In this document: in pieces, positions 25,555 through 35,173 of the stretch
How the letters are laid out: the number at the start of each line of letters is the position of its first letter
Position numbering within the stretch: position 1 is the first letter of the stretch
Assembly: GCA_964387025.1 (NCBI GenBank)
Contig: CAYLUZ010000002.1
Span: forward strand, 62,001 to 126,000
Reading direction: 5' to 3'
Length of the DNA stretch: 64,000 bases
From: PNON01 sp964387025
Lineage (GTDB): Bacteria > Chloroflexota > Anaerolineae > Anaerolineales > Anaerolineaceae
Notes under the pieces: generated by a model
The model's input: only the letters and a program-made list of their open reading frames with translations
Databases searched by the model: none
Told to the model about the DNA's origin: nothing
Program-made: the position numbers and the translations under genes

Positions 25555-25945
25555 TTTGGAATACCTGGATGTCAATTTTTAAGTTTTCTGGTCTACCGGT
25601 TATGGCGACAACATCCACTCTCCATTCATCTACTTGTGGATCCAAATTAGCCAGGTAATGCTGTACTGAATCAAGGATGTGCTTTTGTTTTTTGGGGGTG
25701 ACTGAGCCCTCAGGATTTCCCATGGCAGTAGATGATCGCGTTTTTACCTCAATGAATACCAGCCCACTTCCATCTTGGGCGATAATATCGATTTCCCCGA
25801 AAGGTGTACGATGGTTTACAGCTATAATTTGATAACCCAATCCTGCCAGATGGTTTACAGCTATAATTTGATAACCCAATCCTGCCAGATGTTCTACAGC
25901 AAGCTGTTCTCCCCATTTCCCTATTGCCTGAGTATATCGGGTCAC
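25538..25945 (-). CDS. YraN/UPF0102 family endonuclease-like protein, with internal 13-residue tandem duplication
   Basis: 135 aa, GTG start behind GGAG. The PD-(D/E)XK-like core is intact: WGEQLAVEHLAGLGY with Glu, FGEIDIIAQDG with Glu/Asp and VFIEVKTRS (ExK). The family is linked to DNA processing or Holliday-junction metabolism, but the role is not firmly known. Residues ~19-45 contain HLAGLGYQIIAVN twice in a row, caused by an exact 39-bp repeat. This lengthens the segment between the first helix and the first active-site strand. Other family members have it once. The enzyme may still fold, but activity is uncertain. Confidence 0.88.
   Translation of the reverse strand: MTRYTQAIGKWGEQLAVEHLAGLGYQIIAVNHLAGLGYQIIAVNHRTPFGEIDIIAQDGSGLVFIEVKTRSSTAMGNPEGSVTPKKQKHILDSVQHYLANLDPQVDEWRVDVVAITGRPENLKIDIQVFQNALYF
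25811..25888. repeat. Exact 39-bp tandem duplication inside yraN
   Basis: 25811-25849 and 25850-25888 are identical over all 39 bases, followed by a diverged fragment (ATGTTCTACAG) that shows the original junction. The absence of any difference suggests a recent event or an assembly artefact. Confidence 0.95.
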
Positions 25946-26083
25946 TTGGTCATCTCCATATATTTCATTTTACCTACCAATCGTTAATCATGGAAGGATT
26001 TGTTTTCGGATCACAATAAAAGGATTAATGTGGGTTTTCCTCAATGATTATTCAATGATAAAATCAGGATACGGGAAATTACC

Positions 26084-27241
26084 ATGCCATCAGCAGAGAT
26101 AATAACCATTGGGACGGAAATTCTACTTGGAGAGATCCAGGACACAAATACTGCCTTTCTCGCGCGTCAGCTAATGGCAAGTGGGATTGATCTTTTCCGG
26201 ACACATACAGTTGGCGATAACCCGGGACGCATCGCTCAAACGATCAGTGATTCCCTGCAGAGAGCAGATATTGTGATCACAACTGGCGGGTTGGGACCAA
26301 CTGTGGATGACCCAACTCGTGAAGCAGTCGCCCTGGCGATTAATCAACCCCTTGAGTTTCACCCTGAATTATGGGAAGAGATTTGCCAATACTTCACCCG
26401 TATCGGAAGAATCCCTACCGAAAATAATCGACGCCAGGCCTTTGTTCCAAAATCAGCTGAATCTATCCATAACCCTGTTGGAACTGCTCCGGGATTTTTT
26501 GTGAAAATTGGATGTTCACTCATTCTAAGTGTTCCTGGCGTGCCTAAAGAAATGGAATATCTAACAAAGAACTTCATTCTTCCATTTCTAACTCAGGAGT
26601 TCAATCATCATCAGGTAATTAAATCCCGGACAGTTCACGTTTCTGGAATGGGTGAATCGCAACTGGATATGATCATTGGTGAATATGAGAGGTTGTCCAA
26701 TCCTACTGTTGGATTGTTGGCCAAACCCGGTCAAATAGATATTCGGGTCGCCGCGAAAGCGGACAATGAAAAAATTGCATTGGAAATGATCAACAAAGTG
26801 ATCCATAAGTTAGATTTTCTTCTAAAAGAAAATATCTTTGGTTATGATGACGATAGCCTTATTGGCGTTTTAACCAGGGAATTATCTCCCATGAAAAGAA
26901 TTGGTGTAATTGAATCTGGATTGGATGGGCGATTATCAGATATTTTTCGATGTAACCCAGAATTACAGATTAAATCGGAGATTTCTGAAAGCAACATTTC
27001 AACAAGTGAAAATAGAAAAGCTATGATGAAAAGATGCGCAGAATGGGATGTTCCATTTGTGGTCAGCTCAATTTTTTCTCAGGAGAATGGTGTATCAATG
27101 CTTGATTGCGAAATACTGGATCAAGGTAATTTCACATCATTCAATAGAAAATTTGGAGGATCTCCTGAAAACGGAGCTCAATGGGCAATTACCATGACCC
27201 TGGATCTAACCCGCAGGTATTTAATTAGGCACGAAAATTAG
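26084..27241 (+). CDS. CinA-like protein: MoCF/nucleotide pyrophosphatase domain with degenerate amidase domain
   Basis: 385 aa. Residues 1-~255 form a normal CinA N-terminal region: AEIITIGTEILLGEIQDTN, TTGGLGPTVDDPTREAVA, NPVGTAPGF and LPGVP-like SVPGVPKEMEYL. This part hydrolyses ADP-ribose or NAD-type pyrophosphates in studied members. The C-terminal ~120 residues line up with the nicotinamide-nucleotide amidase (PncC) by position. However, the conserved ESCTGG turn reads ESGLDGR and the later active-site residues are not seen, so that domain is probably inactive. The gene precedes the amidohydrolase by 12 bases. Confidence 0.85.
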   Translation: MPSAEIITIGTEILLGEIQDTNTAFLARQLMASGIDLFRTHTVGDNPGRIAQTISDSLQRADIVITTGGLGPTVDDPTREAVALAINQPLEFHPELWEEICQYFTRIGRIPTENNRRQAFVPKSAESIHNPVGTAPGFFVKIGCSLILSVPGVPKEMEYLTKNFILPFLTQEFNHHQVIKSRTVHVSGMGESQLDMIIGEYERLSNPTVGLLAKPGQIDIRVAAKADNEKIALEMINKVIHKLDFLLKENIFGYDDDSLIGVLTRELSPMKRIGVIESGLDGRLSDIFRCNPELQIKSEISESNISTSENRKAMMKRCAEWDVPFVVSSIFSQENGVSMLDCEILDQGNFTSFNRKFGGSPENGAQWAITMTLDLTRRYLIRHEN

Positions 27242-27253
27242 AAGGATTAGCCA

Positions 27254-29233
27254 ATGAAAAATGTAGATACCCTTTTTATAAATGCAATTGTTCTCACAAT
27301 GGACGAAGAATACAATTTATTTCGAAAAGGTGCAGTAGCTGTTTCGGACGATAAAATAATCGCTGTGGGTTCAGCTGAGTCGTTACGGAAGGAGTATTCC
27401 AGCAGCAATATCGTTGATTGTGGTGATAAAGTTCTGATGCCTGGCCTTGTGAATGCTCATACCCATGTTCCCATGACCCTTCTTCGTGGATTAGCTGACG
27501 ACCTTCGATTGGACGTTTGGCTGATGGGATACATGATGCCTGTTGAAAGAGAATTTGTATCCACTGATTTTGTTACATTGGGAACTTCGATTGCATGTGC
27601 AGAAATGATCCGCAGTGGCATCACGAGCTTTGCGGATATGTATTATTTTGAAGAGGATGTGGCCAGGGCTACCGCAGCTGCAGGTATGCGCGCGGTCTGT
27701 TCGCAAACGGTGATGAAATTTCCCACACCAGATGCCGGTTCCTTTGAAGAATCACTTGAATATTCACGAGATTTTATCAAACGGTGGCTCAATCATCCTT
27801 TGATCGTCCCTTCCGTAGCTCCACATGCCCCATATACCTGTACGCCTGAAATACTAAAAGCAACAGCTCAATTGGCAGTAGAATTTGACGTGCCATTACA
27901 CACTCACCTGTCAGAAACAAATTTGGAAGTGGAAAACATGCGTAATGAGCATGGAATGCCTGTGATCCCGTATGTCAAGAAACAGGGTCTTTTTGAAGCA
28001 AAAGTTTTGGCTGCGCATTGTGTACATGTGGATGAAGGTGAAATGCGCACTATGCTTCATGCAGGGGCTGGTGTGGCTCATAATCCTTCTTCGAACTTAA
28101 AGCTTGCTTCCGGAGTAGCACCAATTAAAAAGATGCTGGATATCGGGCTCAATGTTGGCATAGGAACTGATGGACCCGCATCGAACAATGACCTTGACAT
28201 GTTTGAGGAAATTCGACTGGCCGCATTACTGGCAAAAGGTTTTGGAAACGATCCTACGGTCATGCCTGCCAAAACAATTCTCACCATGGCTACCAGGATA
28301 GGAGCAAAAGCATTACATATCGGATCCATCACGGGTTCTATCGAACCCGGAAAAAAAGCTGATTTAATTCTACTGGATGTCTCCCCGGTTCACAATTCAC
28401 CTAAATTTGAACGGGACCAAAATGGGATTTATGCACAGATCATCTATGCTTCAAAAGCAAATGATGTCACAGATGTTATGGTGAATGGTAGATTCCTAAT
28501 GCGTGACAAACAGTTGCTCACATTAAATGAAAAGGATCTTCTGATTAATGCCCAGGAATATGCAAAAAAGATTGATTCATTCCTGTTTATCAGAGAAAAG
28601 TCAGTATTATCAAAACTAATTGCAATTGGAGGAGCACTCGAACAGGAGAGCTTTGAAGTTCAATTAAAGGTTACCATCGATGATCCAAAAGTGATCCTGG
28701 ATGCATTGAAAAATCCGTTGATCGAGATTATTAGAAAGCGACATTACCACGAATACGATTCCTACTTCCTGTTTGCGGATGAAGAAAATAACCGATTAAG
28801 ATATCGTGAAGATGATTTTATAAATGCGGCCGGGGATGTTGAATCTGTCCGTTATCGTTTGACTTTAATTGGCCCATCCTCTGATAATCAAAACACAGAG
28901 GATATTCTCCTTTCCAGAAGTCAATATTTTGCCCCTGCAGGGCAAAGTCTGCGTTTCTACCGTGAATACTTTAAACCATCCTCCGAATACGAAATTGAGA
29001 AGGATCGGCAGAGATATCTGATCAAGTTCCAGGACACAGAATTCTTTATCAATATCGATACTATAATAAAACCTGATCTTGGTATCTTCCTTGAGATAAA
29101 GAGTAGAACCTGGAGCCGCCTGGATGCTGAGCAAAAATCCAAAAAAGTATCCCAGTTATTGTCTCTATTAATTCAAAAGCCTGGTCGAGTAGTGACTCAA
29201 GATTATTTCGAATTACTCAGACAACAAAAGTGA
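27254..29233 (+). CDS. Amidohydrolase (MTA/SAH deaminase type) fused to a CYTH-like domain
   Basis: 659 aa, ATG behind AAGGATTAGCCA. Residues ~1-450 are a metal-dependent amidohydrolase of the Trz/Atz/MTA-SAH deaminase group. NAHTHVP (~67), THLSE (~216), AAHCVHVDEGE (~253) and GTDGPASNND (~303) supply the metal and catalytic residues. From ~465 to the end comes a second domain that starts FEVQLKV and continues with RLRYRED, VRYRLTLIGP and LGIFLEIKSRTW. This matches the charged-tunnel layout of CYTH triphosphate-binding domains, with Gln for the middle Glu of ExExK. I know of no standard enzyme with this pair; it may be a fusion restricted to this lineage. It is upstream of and overlapping glgA. 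Confidence 0.82.
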   Translation: MKNVDTLFINAIVLTMDEEYNLFRKGAVAVSDDKIIAVGSAESLRKEYSSSNIVDCGDKVLMPGLVNAHTHVPMTLLRGLADDLRLDVWLMGYMMPVEREFVSTDFVTLGTSIACAEMIRSGITSFADMYYFEEDVARATAAAGMRAVCSQTVMKFPTPDAGSFEESLEYSRDFIKRWLNHPLIVPSVAPHAPYTCTPEILKATAQLAVEFDVPLHTHLSETNLEVENMRNEHGMPVIPYVKKQGLFEAKVLAAHCVHVDEGEMRTMLHAGAGVAHNPSSNLKLASGVAPIKKMLDIGLNVGIGTDGPASNNDLDMFEEIRLAALLAKGFGNDPTVMPAKTILTMATRIGAKALHIGSITGSIEPGKKADLILLDVSPVHNSPKFERDQNGIYAQIIYASKANDVTDVMVNGRFLMRDKQLLTLNEKDLLINAQEYAKKIDSFLFIREKSVLSKLIAIGGALEQESFEVQLKVTIDDPKVILDALKNPLIEIIRKRHYHEYDSYFLFADEENNRLRYREDDFINAAGDVESVRYRLTLIGPSSDNQNTEDILLSRSQYFAPAGQSLRFYREYFKPSSEYEIEKDRQRYLIKFQDTEFFINIDTIIKPDLGIFLEIKSRTWSRLDAEQKSKKVSQLLSLLIQKPGRVVTQDYFELLRQQK

Positions 29234-30687
29234 ATCAAGTGATAAAAGAACTGCATATCCTCTATATTTCTGCTGAAGCTGATCCATTGGTTAAAATCGG
29301 GGGATTAGGGGATGTAGCTGGTACGTTACCGATTGCAATTAATCGGATGGCCAGTATATTGGATAAGAAATTTGAGATCAGAGTAGCTATTCCATACCAT
29401 CAAACCATAAAAGACAAGCACTTTCCAATCAAATCGATGGGCTCTTATCTGTTAGAGTCTGGTAAAGGGATAGAAGAAGTACAAGTTTATGAATATAAAT
29501 CAAATGGGACCGTCTACTACCTGCTCGATGGGAAACCGGTACAAACATCACCAGTTCCTTATTCGAATGATCCAAAAGCTGATGCAGAAAAATATACTTT
29601 TTTTTCCCTAGCTGCGATCCATTTACCCGAATTCCTTAATTGGCCAATCAATATCCTCCATGCTAATGACTGGCATACAGCATTATCTGTTTATGCCCTT
29701 AAGAAAATTGATGGTCATCTAAATCCAAAAATCAAAACTATCCTTTCTCTCCATAATCTACCGTTTATGGGTAATGGAATGGAAGAAACTGAGAAGGATT
29801 ATGGAATACCAGAATATCTACATCCCCATTTGCCGGGCTGGGCCAGGTTGTTTCCTTTACCAATGGGGTTGGCAGCGGCGGACCTGATCATCCCTGTCTC
29901 TCCTGGATATGCAAACGAAATTCAAACACCAGAATTCGGATGTGGGCTTGAGAATTTACTCGCTTTTCGAAAAAAGCACATAGTCGGAATCCTCAATGGA
30001 ATTGATACTTCCACATGGGATCCTGGATCTGACTCATTCATCCACGCGAATTATGATTCCTCAACGATCCATTTGAAAGAAAAGAATAAAGTTACGCTTC
30101 AAAAACAATTATCCTTGAATATTGATCCAAAAATCCCTTTGTTGGCAATCATCAGCCGGTTGGATTACCAAAAAGGGATTGATCTATTGGTGGATGGATT
30201 ATACAAACTTGCCAATGAGATAAAATGGCAATGCATTTTTCTGGGATCCGGTGATCCTTACCTTGAAATGCGAATTCGGAACCTTCAGAATGATAAACCA
30301 GATCAGGTGCGCTGTACTTTTGGTTATGATAATACTCTAGCTCATCAGATATATGCAGGAGCTGATATATTCCTGATGCCATCCCGTTATGAACCATGTG
30401 GAATTTCTCAAATGATTTCCCAACGTTATGGTACTATTCCAATAGCGAGAGCCACAGGTGGCTTATTAGATACCATAATTAATACAAAGGAAAGAAATCC
30501 AGGATCAGGTTACCTTTTCGAGGATTTGAATGCCACCGTATTTGCATCCAAACTGACAAGGGCGATATCAGATTACCAGAATAACTCCCTTTGGACATCC
30601 ATGATGCAATTAGCTATGAAGATGGATTTTTCCTGGGATTTGCCTGCAAAGAAATATATTGATGAATATCAGTATCTACTGGATTAA
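29230..30687 (+). CDS. glgA: Glycogen synthase, ADP-glucose type
   Basis: 485 aa, GTG start overlapping the upstream stop. It extends alpha-1,4-glucan from ADP-glucose (GT5 family). The N-terminal substrate motif KIGGLGDVAGTLP (~23-35), HANDWHTAL, ISRLDYQKGIDLL and MPSRYEPCGISQMISQRYGTIPIARATGGL are all present. Length is standard. It is followed within 30 bases by glgC and then malQ, forming a glycogen synthesis and remodelling operon. Confidence 0.95.
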   Translation: MNQVIKELHILYISAEADPLVKIGGLGDVAGTLPIAINRMASILDKKFEIRVAIPYHQTIKDKHFPIKSMGSYLLESGKGIEEVQVYEYKSNGTVYYLLDGKPVQTSPVPYSNDPKADAEKYTFFSLAAIHLPEFLNWPINILHANDWHTALSVYALKKIDGHLNPKIKTILSLHNLPFMGNGMEETEKDYGIPEYLHPHLPGWARLFPLPMGLAAADLIIPVSPGYANEIQTPEFGCGLENLLAFRKKHIVGILNGIDTSTWDPGSDSFIHANYDSSTIHLKEKNKVTLQKQLSLNIDPKIPLLAIISRLDYQKGIDLLVDGLYKLANEIKWQCIFLGSGDPYLEMRIRNLQNDKPDQVRCTFGYDNTLAHQIYAGADIFLMPSRYEPCGISQMISQRYGTIPIARATGGLLDTIINTKERNPGSGYLFEDLNATVFASKLTRAISDYQNNSLWTSMMQLAMKMDFSWDLPAKKYIDEYQYLLD

Positions 30688-30714
30688 CACTTTTTACTGT
30701 TTTCTGGAGGAGCG

Positions 30715-31977
30715 ATGAAGGTTAGGGCAATAATATTGGCTGGAGGAGAAGGGTCAAGACTTGGGGTTTTGACAGCAAAAAGAACAAAACCTGCTGTGGC
30801 TTTTGCCGGGAAATATCGGATAATTGACTTTACCCTTTCCAATTGTGTGAACTCTGGCATCTATGACGTGATGCTTATTGCCCAATATCGCCCTCACTCA
30901 TTAATCGAACATATTGGGGCTGGTGGCCCGTGGGATTTAAACCGGGATTTTTCAGGAGGAGTAAGGATATTAACACCTTATAAAGCTCGCAGGAATTCGG
31001 ATTGGTTTCTAGGAACTGCGGATGCTGTTCAACAAAATTATTCCTTCGTGAAAAGGAACAACCCGGACATGATCCTGATCCTTTCCGGAGACCATATTTA
31101 TGCAATGGATTATGAGCCTTTAATAACATTCCATCTCGACCATCGAGCTGACCTGACAATGGCAACAATAAAAGTACCAATGGAAGAGGCTTCGCGATTT
31201 GGTATTGTCGAAGTCAATCAAGATTATCAGGTCGTAAGGTTTGATGAAAAACCAAAGGCTCCGCTCTCAAACATAGCAAATATGGGTGTATATTTGTTCA
31301 ATATTGAAGCCCTTGACAAGGTTCTATGGGAAGATCACATAGATCCGAATTCCTCACATGATTTTGGAAAAGATGTTATTCCAAAAATGTTGGCGCAAAA
31401 CTATAAAATCTTTGGGTATCCTTATTCGGGATATTGGGTGGATGTCGGAACAATAGAATCATATTGGAAGGCACATATGGATTTGCTAATGACCCCACCA
31501 TCTATTGACCTTAGTAATCGAGACTGGGTTATCCACACTCGAACTGAAGAAAGACCTCCTGTTTTCTTATCTAAAGACCCTACAATTGAAAATAGTATGA
31601 TCTCCGATGGATGCCGAATAGAATCCGGGGCAGAAATCGTAAACTGTGTTTTATCACCGGGTGTCATTGTAGAAAGTGATGCAAAGTTGGTAAATTCGAT
31701 CATTCTTACCGATGCCTTCATCGGGAAAAATGCCAAAATATATAATTCGATTATTGATAAGAGAGTTAATGTTGGTGTTGGTGCGGTCATTGGTTCTCTT
31801 TCAACAGACTCAAACCCTGAAATTACAATGGTGGGAAAGTCGAGTATTATTCCTGACTATTATTGTATTGAAGGTGGAGCATCCATAGATACCGATGTAA
31901 GAGTGCAGGATTATGCGATACCAACTGTAAAAAATGGTGAATTTATCAAATCAAGGAAGTTGACAAATGAGTTTTAG
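30715..31977 (+). CDS. glgC: Glucose-1-phosphate adenylyltransferase
   Basis: 420 aa, ATG behind TGGAGGAGCG. It makes ADP-glucose from glucose-1-phosphate and ATP. The nucleotidyltransferase signature IILAGGEGSRLGVLTAKRTKPAVAFAGKYRIIDF lies at the N-terminus. LSGDHIYAMDY carries the metal Asp, GTADAVQQN is intact, and a left-handed beta-helix of hexapeptide repeats occupies ~290-400. Allosteric control by glycolytic intermediates is usual for the family. It overlaps malQ by 11 bases. Confidence 0.96.
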   Translation: MKVRAIILAGGEGSRLGVLTAKRTKPAVAFAGKYRIIDFTLSNCVNSGIYDVMLIAQYRPHSLIEHIGAGGPWDLNRDFSGGVRILTPYKARRNSDWFLGTADAVQQNYSFVKRNNPDMILILSGDHIYAMDYEPLITFHLDHRADLTMATIKVPMEEASRFGIVEVNQDYQVVRFDEKPKAPLSNIANMGVYLFNIEALDKVLWEDHIDPNSSHDFGKDVIPKMLAQNYKIFGYPYSGYWVDVGTIESYWKAHMDLLMTPPSIDLSNRDWVIHTRTEERPPVFLSKDPTIENSMISDGCRIESGAEIVNCVLSPGVIVESDAKLVNSIILTDAFIGKNAKIYNSIIDKRVNVGVGAVIGSLSTDSNPEITMVGKSSIIPDYYCIEGGASIDTDVRVQDYAIPTVKNGEFIKSRKLTNEF

Positions 31978-33478
31978 TCGAGCGTCGGGAATACTCTTAC
32001 ATCCAACCAGTCTTCCAAGTCCGGACGGAATTGGTGACCTTGGTCCGGAGGCGTTTCGCTGGGTCGATTTTTTAGCTGCGAGCGGATGCGGTCTCTGGCA
32101 AATTCTACCATTAGGCCCCACCGGGTATGGGGATTCCCCTTATCAATGCTTTTCTGCTTTTGCTGGAAATCCATATTTGATCTCTCCGGCTTTATTACTG
32201 AATGAAAAATTGCTCAATCTCGATGATCTCAAAGATCGACCAGAATTCCCCCAAAACAGGGTGGATTTTGGCGCAGTCATTCAGTGGAAAAAAACAATCC
32301 TCCATCGCTCATTCCTTAGATTCATAAATGGAAATAATCCTGAAATATCAAATGATTTCTTACTTTTCCAAGAGAAGAATTCATCCTGGCTACAGGATTA
32401 TGGTGCCTTCAGTGCCTTAAAGGATCTTAACAATGGCAGACCCTGGGTTGAGTGGAATTCTGAACTCAGGACACGCAAACCTCAGGCATTAAGCAAATTT
32501 CAAGATGAGAATCGTGGCTTGATCACTGAGCTGATGTATTATCAGTTTTTATTTTTCAGGCAATGGTCTCACCTAAAAGAATATGCAAATTTACGCAATA
32601 TAAGAATAGTTGGTGATATTCCATTATTCATTTCTCATGATAGCGCTGATGCCTGGGTCTTACCCAATCTCTTCTTTTTGAATCCTGACGGATATCCATC
32701 TGCGGTGGCTGGCGTCCCGCCGGACTATTTCTCCCCTACCGGGCAGCTTTGGGGAAATCCATTGTATAACTGGGAAATACATAAAAAATCCGGATATTCC
32801 TGGTGGATCGATCGTATTGCTGCAAGCCTCCAAATGGTCGATATATTGCGGTTGGATCATTTTAGGGGTTTCTCGGAGTATTGGGAAGTACCAGCATATA
32901 TGAATACAGCCGAAATTGGAGAATGGAAACCGGGTCCTGGTGCAGAGCTGTTTGACTCTATCAAGAACAGCCTTGGAAGTCTCCCGATCATTGCTGAAGA
33001 TCTTGGAAAGATCACTCCGGATGTAATATCGTTAAGGGATCATTTCGATCTACCGGGAATGCGGATATTGCAATTTGCTTTTTCGGATGATGATAAGAAT
33101 ATTTTCCTGCCGCATAACTATTCGAAAAACACAGTTGCGTATACAGGATCTCATGATAATGACACAACGATCGGTTGGTTCAATTCTGTCCCGGAGAATG
33201 AAAAACGATTTTGTACAGAATACATTGGTAAAAATGGCGATGATATCGCTTGGGATCTGATTCGAGTGATCTGGTCATCCGTCGCAAATTTCGCCATTGC
33301 TCCAATGCAGGATTTTCTACGGCTGGATAATAAATCCCGTATGAATTATCCAGGCCGCGAGGCAGGAAATTGGAATTGGAGAATGGATCTTCTTTACCAG
33401 AAAGGTTCTTTGATCAAAGACCTTCATCGATTAAATTCAATTTATAGCCGGTTGAATACAACAAGACCTGATCATTAA
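31967..33478 (+). CDS. malQ: 4-alpha-glucanotransferase (amylomaltase)
   Basis: 503 aa, a GH77 enzyme that moves alpha-1,4-glucan segments between chains. It begins SRASGILLHPTSLPSPDGIGDLGPEA, the family start, and has VDILRLDHFRGF with the nucleophile Asp, PIIAEDLG with the acid/base Glu and AYTGSHDNDTTIGW with the third carboxylate. Full length. It ends one base before the stop of the converging DMT transporter gene, with no room for a separate terminator. Confidence 0.96.
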   Translation: MSFSRASGILLHPTSLPSPDGIGDLGPEAFRWVDFLAASGCGLWQILPLGPTGYGDSPYQCFSAFAGNPYLISPALLLNEKLLNLDDLKDRPEFPQNRVDFGAVIQWKKTILHRSFLRFINGNNPEISNDFLLFQEKNSSWLQDYGAFSALKDLNNGRPWVEWNSELRTRKPQALSKFQDENRGLITELMYYQFLFFRQWSHLKEYANLRNIRIVGDIPLFISHDSADAWVLPNLFFLNPDGYPSAVAGVPPDYFSPTGQLWGNPLYNWEIHKKSGYSWWIDRIAASLQMVDILRLDHFRGFSEYWEVPAYMNTAEIGEWKPGPGAELFDSIKNSLGSLPIIAEDLGKITPDVISLRDHFDLPGMRILQFAFSDDDKNIFLPHNYSKNTVAYTGSHDNDTTIGWFNSVPENEKRFCTEYIGKNGDDIAWDLIRVIWSSVANFAIAPMQDFLRLDNKSRMNYPGREAGNWNWRMDLLYQKGSLIKDLHRLNSIYSRLNTTRPDH

Positions 33479-34414
33479 CTAAGCAGTACTTGCCTCTCTT
33501 GAGACGATATATATACCTACAAGAATGATTATCGCTCCTACCACCTTCAATGGAGTTGGTATTTCCCGGAATATTATTATGGCGAGAATGGTTGAACCCA
33601 CCGGTTCTCCCATTGTGGTAATAGCAACATAAGTTGCCGAAATATACTTCAATGACCAATTAAAGAGCGAATGACCGATTAATTGAGGGAATATTGCCAG
33701 GAGAATTAACCATAAGTACGTTATAGATTGATATTGATGAATTTCAGATCCGGTAAATATTATTAATAAGCACAAAAAGATTGCGGATGTTGCGTAAACA
33801 ATAAACACATAGGGGATAAGAGATACTTGTTTTCGAACAGTTTTTCCGATCATAAAATATCCGGCTGCCGTGAGCGCTCCCAGTAAAGCAAGAATATTAC
33901 CCAGTATCCGATTCCCGGCGATTTGGGTCATTTCAAAATTACAGACTGGACGAAGGAACGAGTTTGTGCAGCTCTCGCTTAATGCGATAATAATGCCTCC
34001 CAATAAAGTCAAAAAAACACCAATCAGGATGACCCTCTCAACTTTTTCGTGATAGAAAATGACCCCAAATAGTGTCACCCATATAGGTGTAGTACAAACA
34101 ATAACCACTGAACTGGCTATGGTCGTATATTCTAGAGAAGTAATCCAGGATGCAAAATGTATGGCTAGGAATAAACCAGCCAACAAAGAAAGAAAGAGAT
34201 CCTTTTTGGAGATCTTTCTAATCTCGGGTAAGTACCTATACATTACGATCGGGATAAGTGGTATGGTAGAAAAAATCATTCTGGCGGCAGCAATGACGAA
34301 GGAATTCACTTCCTTTTGGGCTAATCGTATGAATATTGCTGCAGCTGAAATACTAATTACACCGAAAAATAAAACAATAAATTTTACATGCTTACTGTTT
34401 GCTGCCTGTTTCAA
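33479..34414 (-). CDS. EamA-family (DMT superfamily) transporter
   Basis: 311 aa from TTG 34414, placed seven bases after GGAG. A TTG 12 bases earlier lacks such spacing. It is an integral membrane protein with about ten helices arranged as two EamA repeats (for example VIVCTTPIWVTLFGVIFYHEKVERVILIGVFLTLLGGIIIAL and TMGEPVGSTILAIIIFREIPTPLKVVGAIIILVGI). Each repeat ends in the typical P-x-W/G...F-x-E pattern. It exports or imports a small metabolite, which cannot be named. It stands alone, convergent with malQ. Confidence 0.87.
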   Translation of the reverse strand: MKQAANSKHVKFIVLFFGVISISAAAIFIRLAQKEVNSFVIAAARMIFSTIPLIPIVMYRYLPEIRKISKKDLFLSLLAGLFLAIHFASWITSLEYTTIASSVVIVCTTPIWVTLFGVIFYHEKVERVILIGVFLTLLGGIIIALSESCTNSFLRPVCNFEMTQIAGNRILGNILALLGALTAAGYFMIGKTVRKQVSLIPYVFIVYATSAIFLCLLIIFTGSEIHQYQSITYLWLILLAIFPQLIGHSLFNWSLKYISATYVAITTMGEPVGSTILAIIIFREIPTPLKVVGAIIILVGIYIVSREASTA

Positions 34415-34546
34415 ATGTCGCTCCAAAAATTAATAATTGCTGATGCCAGGTGGTTTCCAGTTTCAACTTGACATCGTTTATGTGAAAAGTTACAATCAAT
34501 TTTAAGAATAATCAGCTTGTATTATAGAATATATGGAGGGAATCCC

Positions 34547-35173
34547 GTGTTCGAATTGCCAAAACTTGCTTATGCTTATGACAAATTAGAGCCCTACATT
34601 GATGCCAAAACTGTGGAAATTCATTATACCAAGCACCATGCAACTTACCTATCAAATTGCAATAAAGCATTGGAAGCTCATCCGAAGTTCTTTGAAAAAA
34701 CCATCCAATGGATCTTATCAAACCTTGACCAAATCCCGGAAGAAATTCGCACAATAGTAAAAAACAATGGTGGTGGATTTTATAACCATAACCTATACTG
34801 GGAAAATTTAACCCCTGGCGGATCAAAAGCATTATCTGGTGACCTTTTGAATAAGGTAGAAACAACTTTTGGCAGCCTGGCAAATCTTAAGGCTGAAATT
34901 GAAAAAACCGGATTAGGACGATTAGGCAGTGGATACAGTTGGCTAAGTGTGAAGAAAGATGGAAGCCTGGTTGTTCACTCCACAATGAATCAGGATTGTC
35001 CATTATCAGAAGGATTAACGCCATTGATGGTTGTAGACGTTTGGGAACATGCTTACTACTTGAAATACCAGAACCGGCGAGCAGAGTATTTAACTAATTG
35101 GTGGAATCTAACCAATTGGGATGTAGTTGCAGAAAGATATAAAAATTATATAAAAATTGGAGGAACAAAATGA
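34547..35173 (+). CDS. sodB: Superoxide dismutase, Fe/Mn family
   Basis: 208 aa. GTG 34547 is chosen because GGAGGG lies a few bases upstream; an earlier TTG would run through that site. It opens FELPKLAYAYDKLEPYIDA. The metal ligands are in HYTKHHATY (first His), YNHNLYW (second His) and VVDVWEHAYY (Asp and His). It turns superoxide into O2 and H2O2 in the cytoplasm. Iron or manganese preference is not clear, because the usual GGG-H/Q position reads GGGFYNH. Its stop overlaps the ferredoxin start by four bases, an uncommon pairing. Confidence 0.93.
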   Translation: MFELPKLAYAYDKLEPYIDAKTVEIHYTKHHATYLSNCNKALEAHPKFFEKTIQWILSNLDQIPEEIRTIVKNNGGGFYNHNLYWENLTPGGSKALSGDLLNKVETTFGSLANLKAEIEKTGLGRLGSGYSWLSVKKDGSLVVHSTMNQDCPLSEGLTPLMVVDVWEHAYYLKYQNRRAEYLTNWWNLTNWDVVAERYKNYIKIGGTK

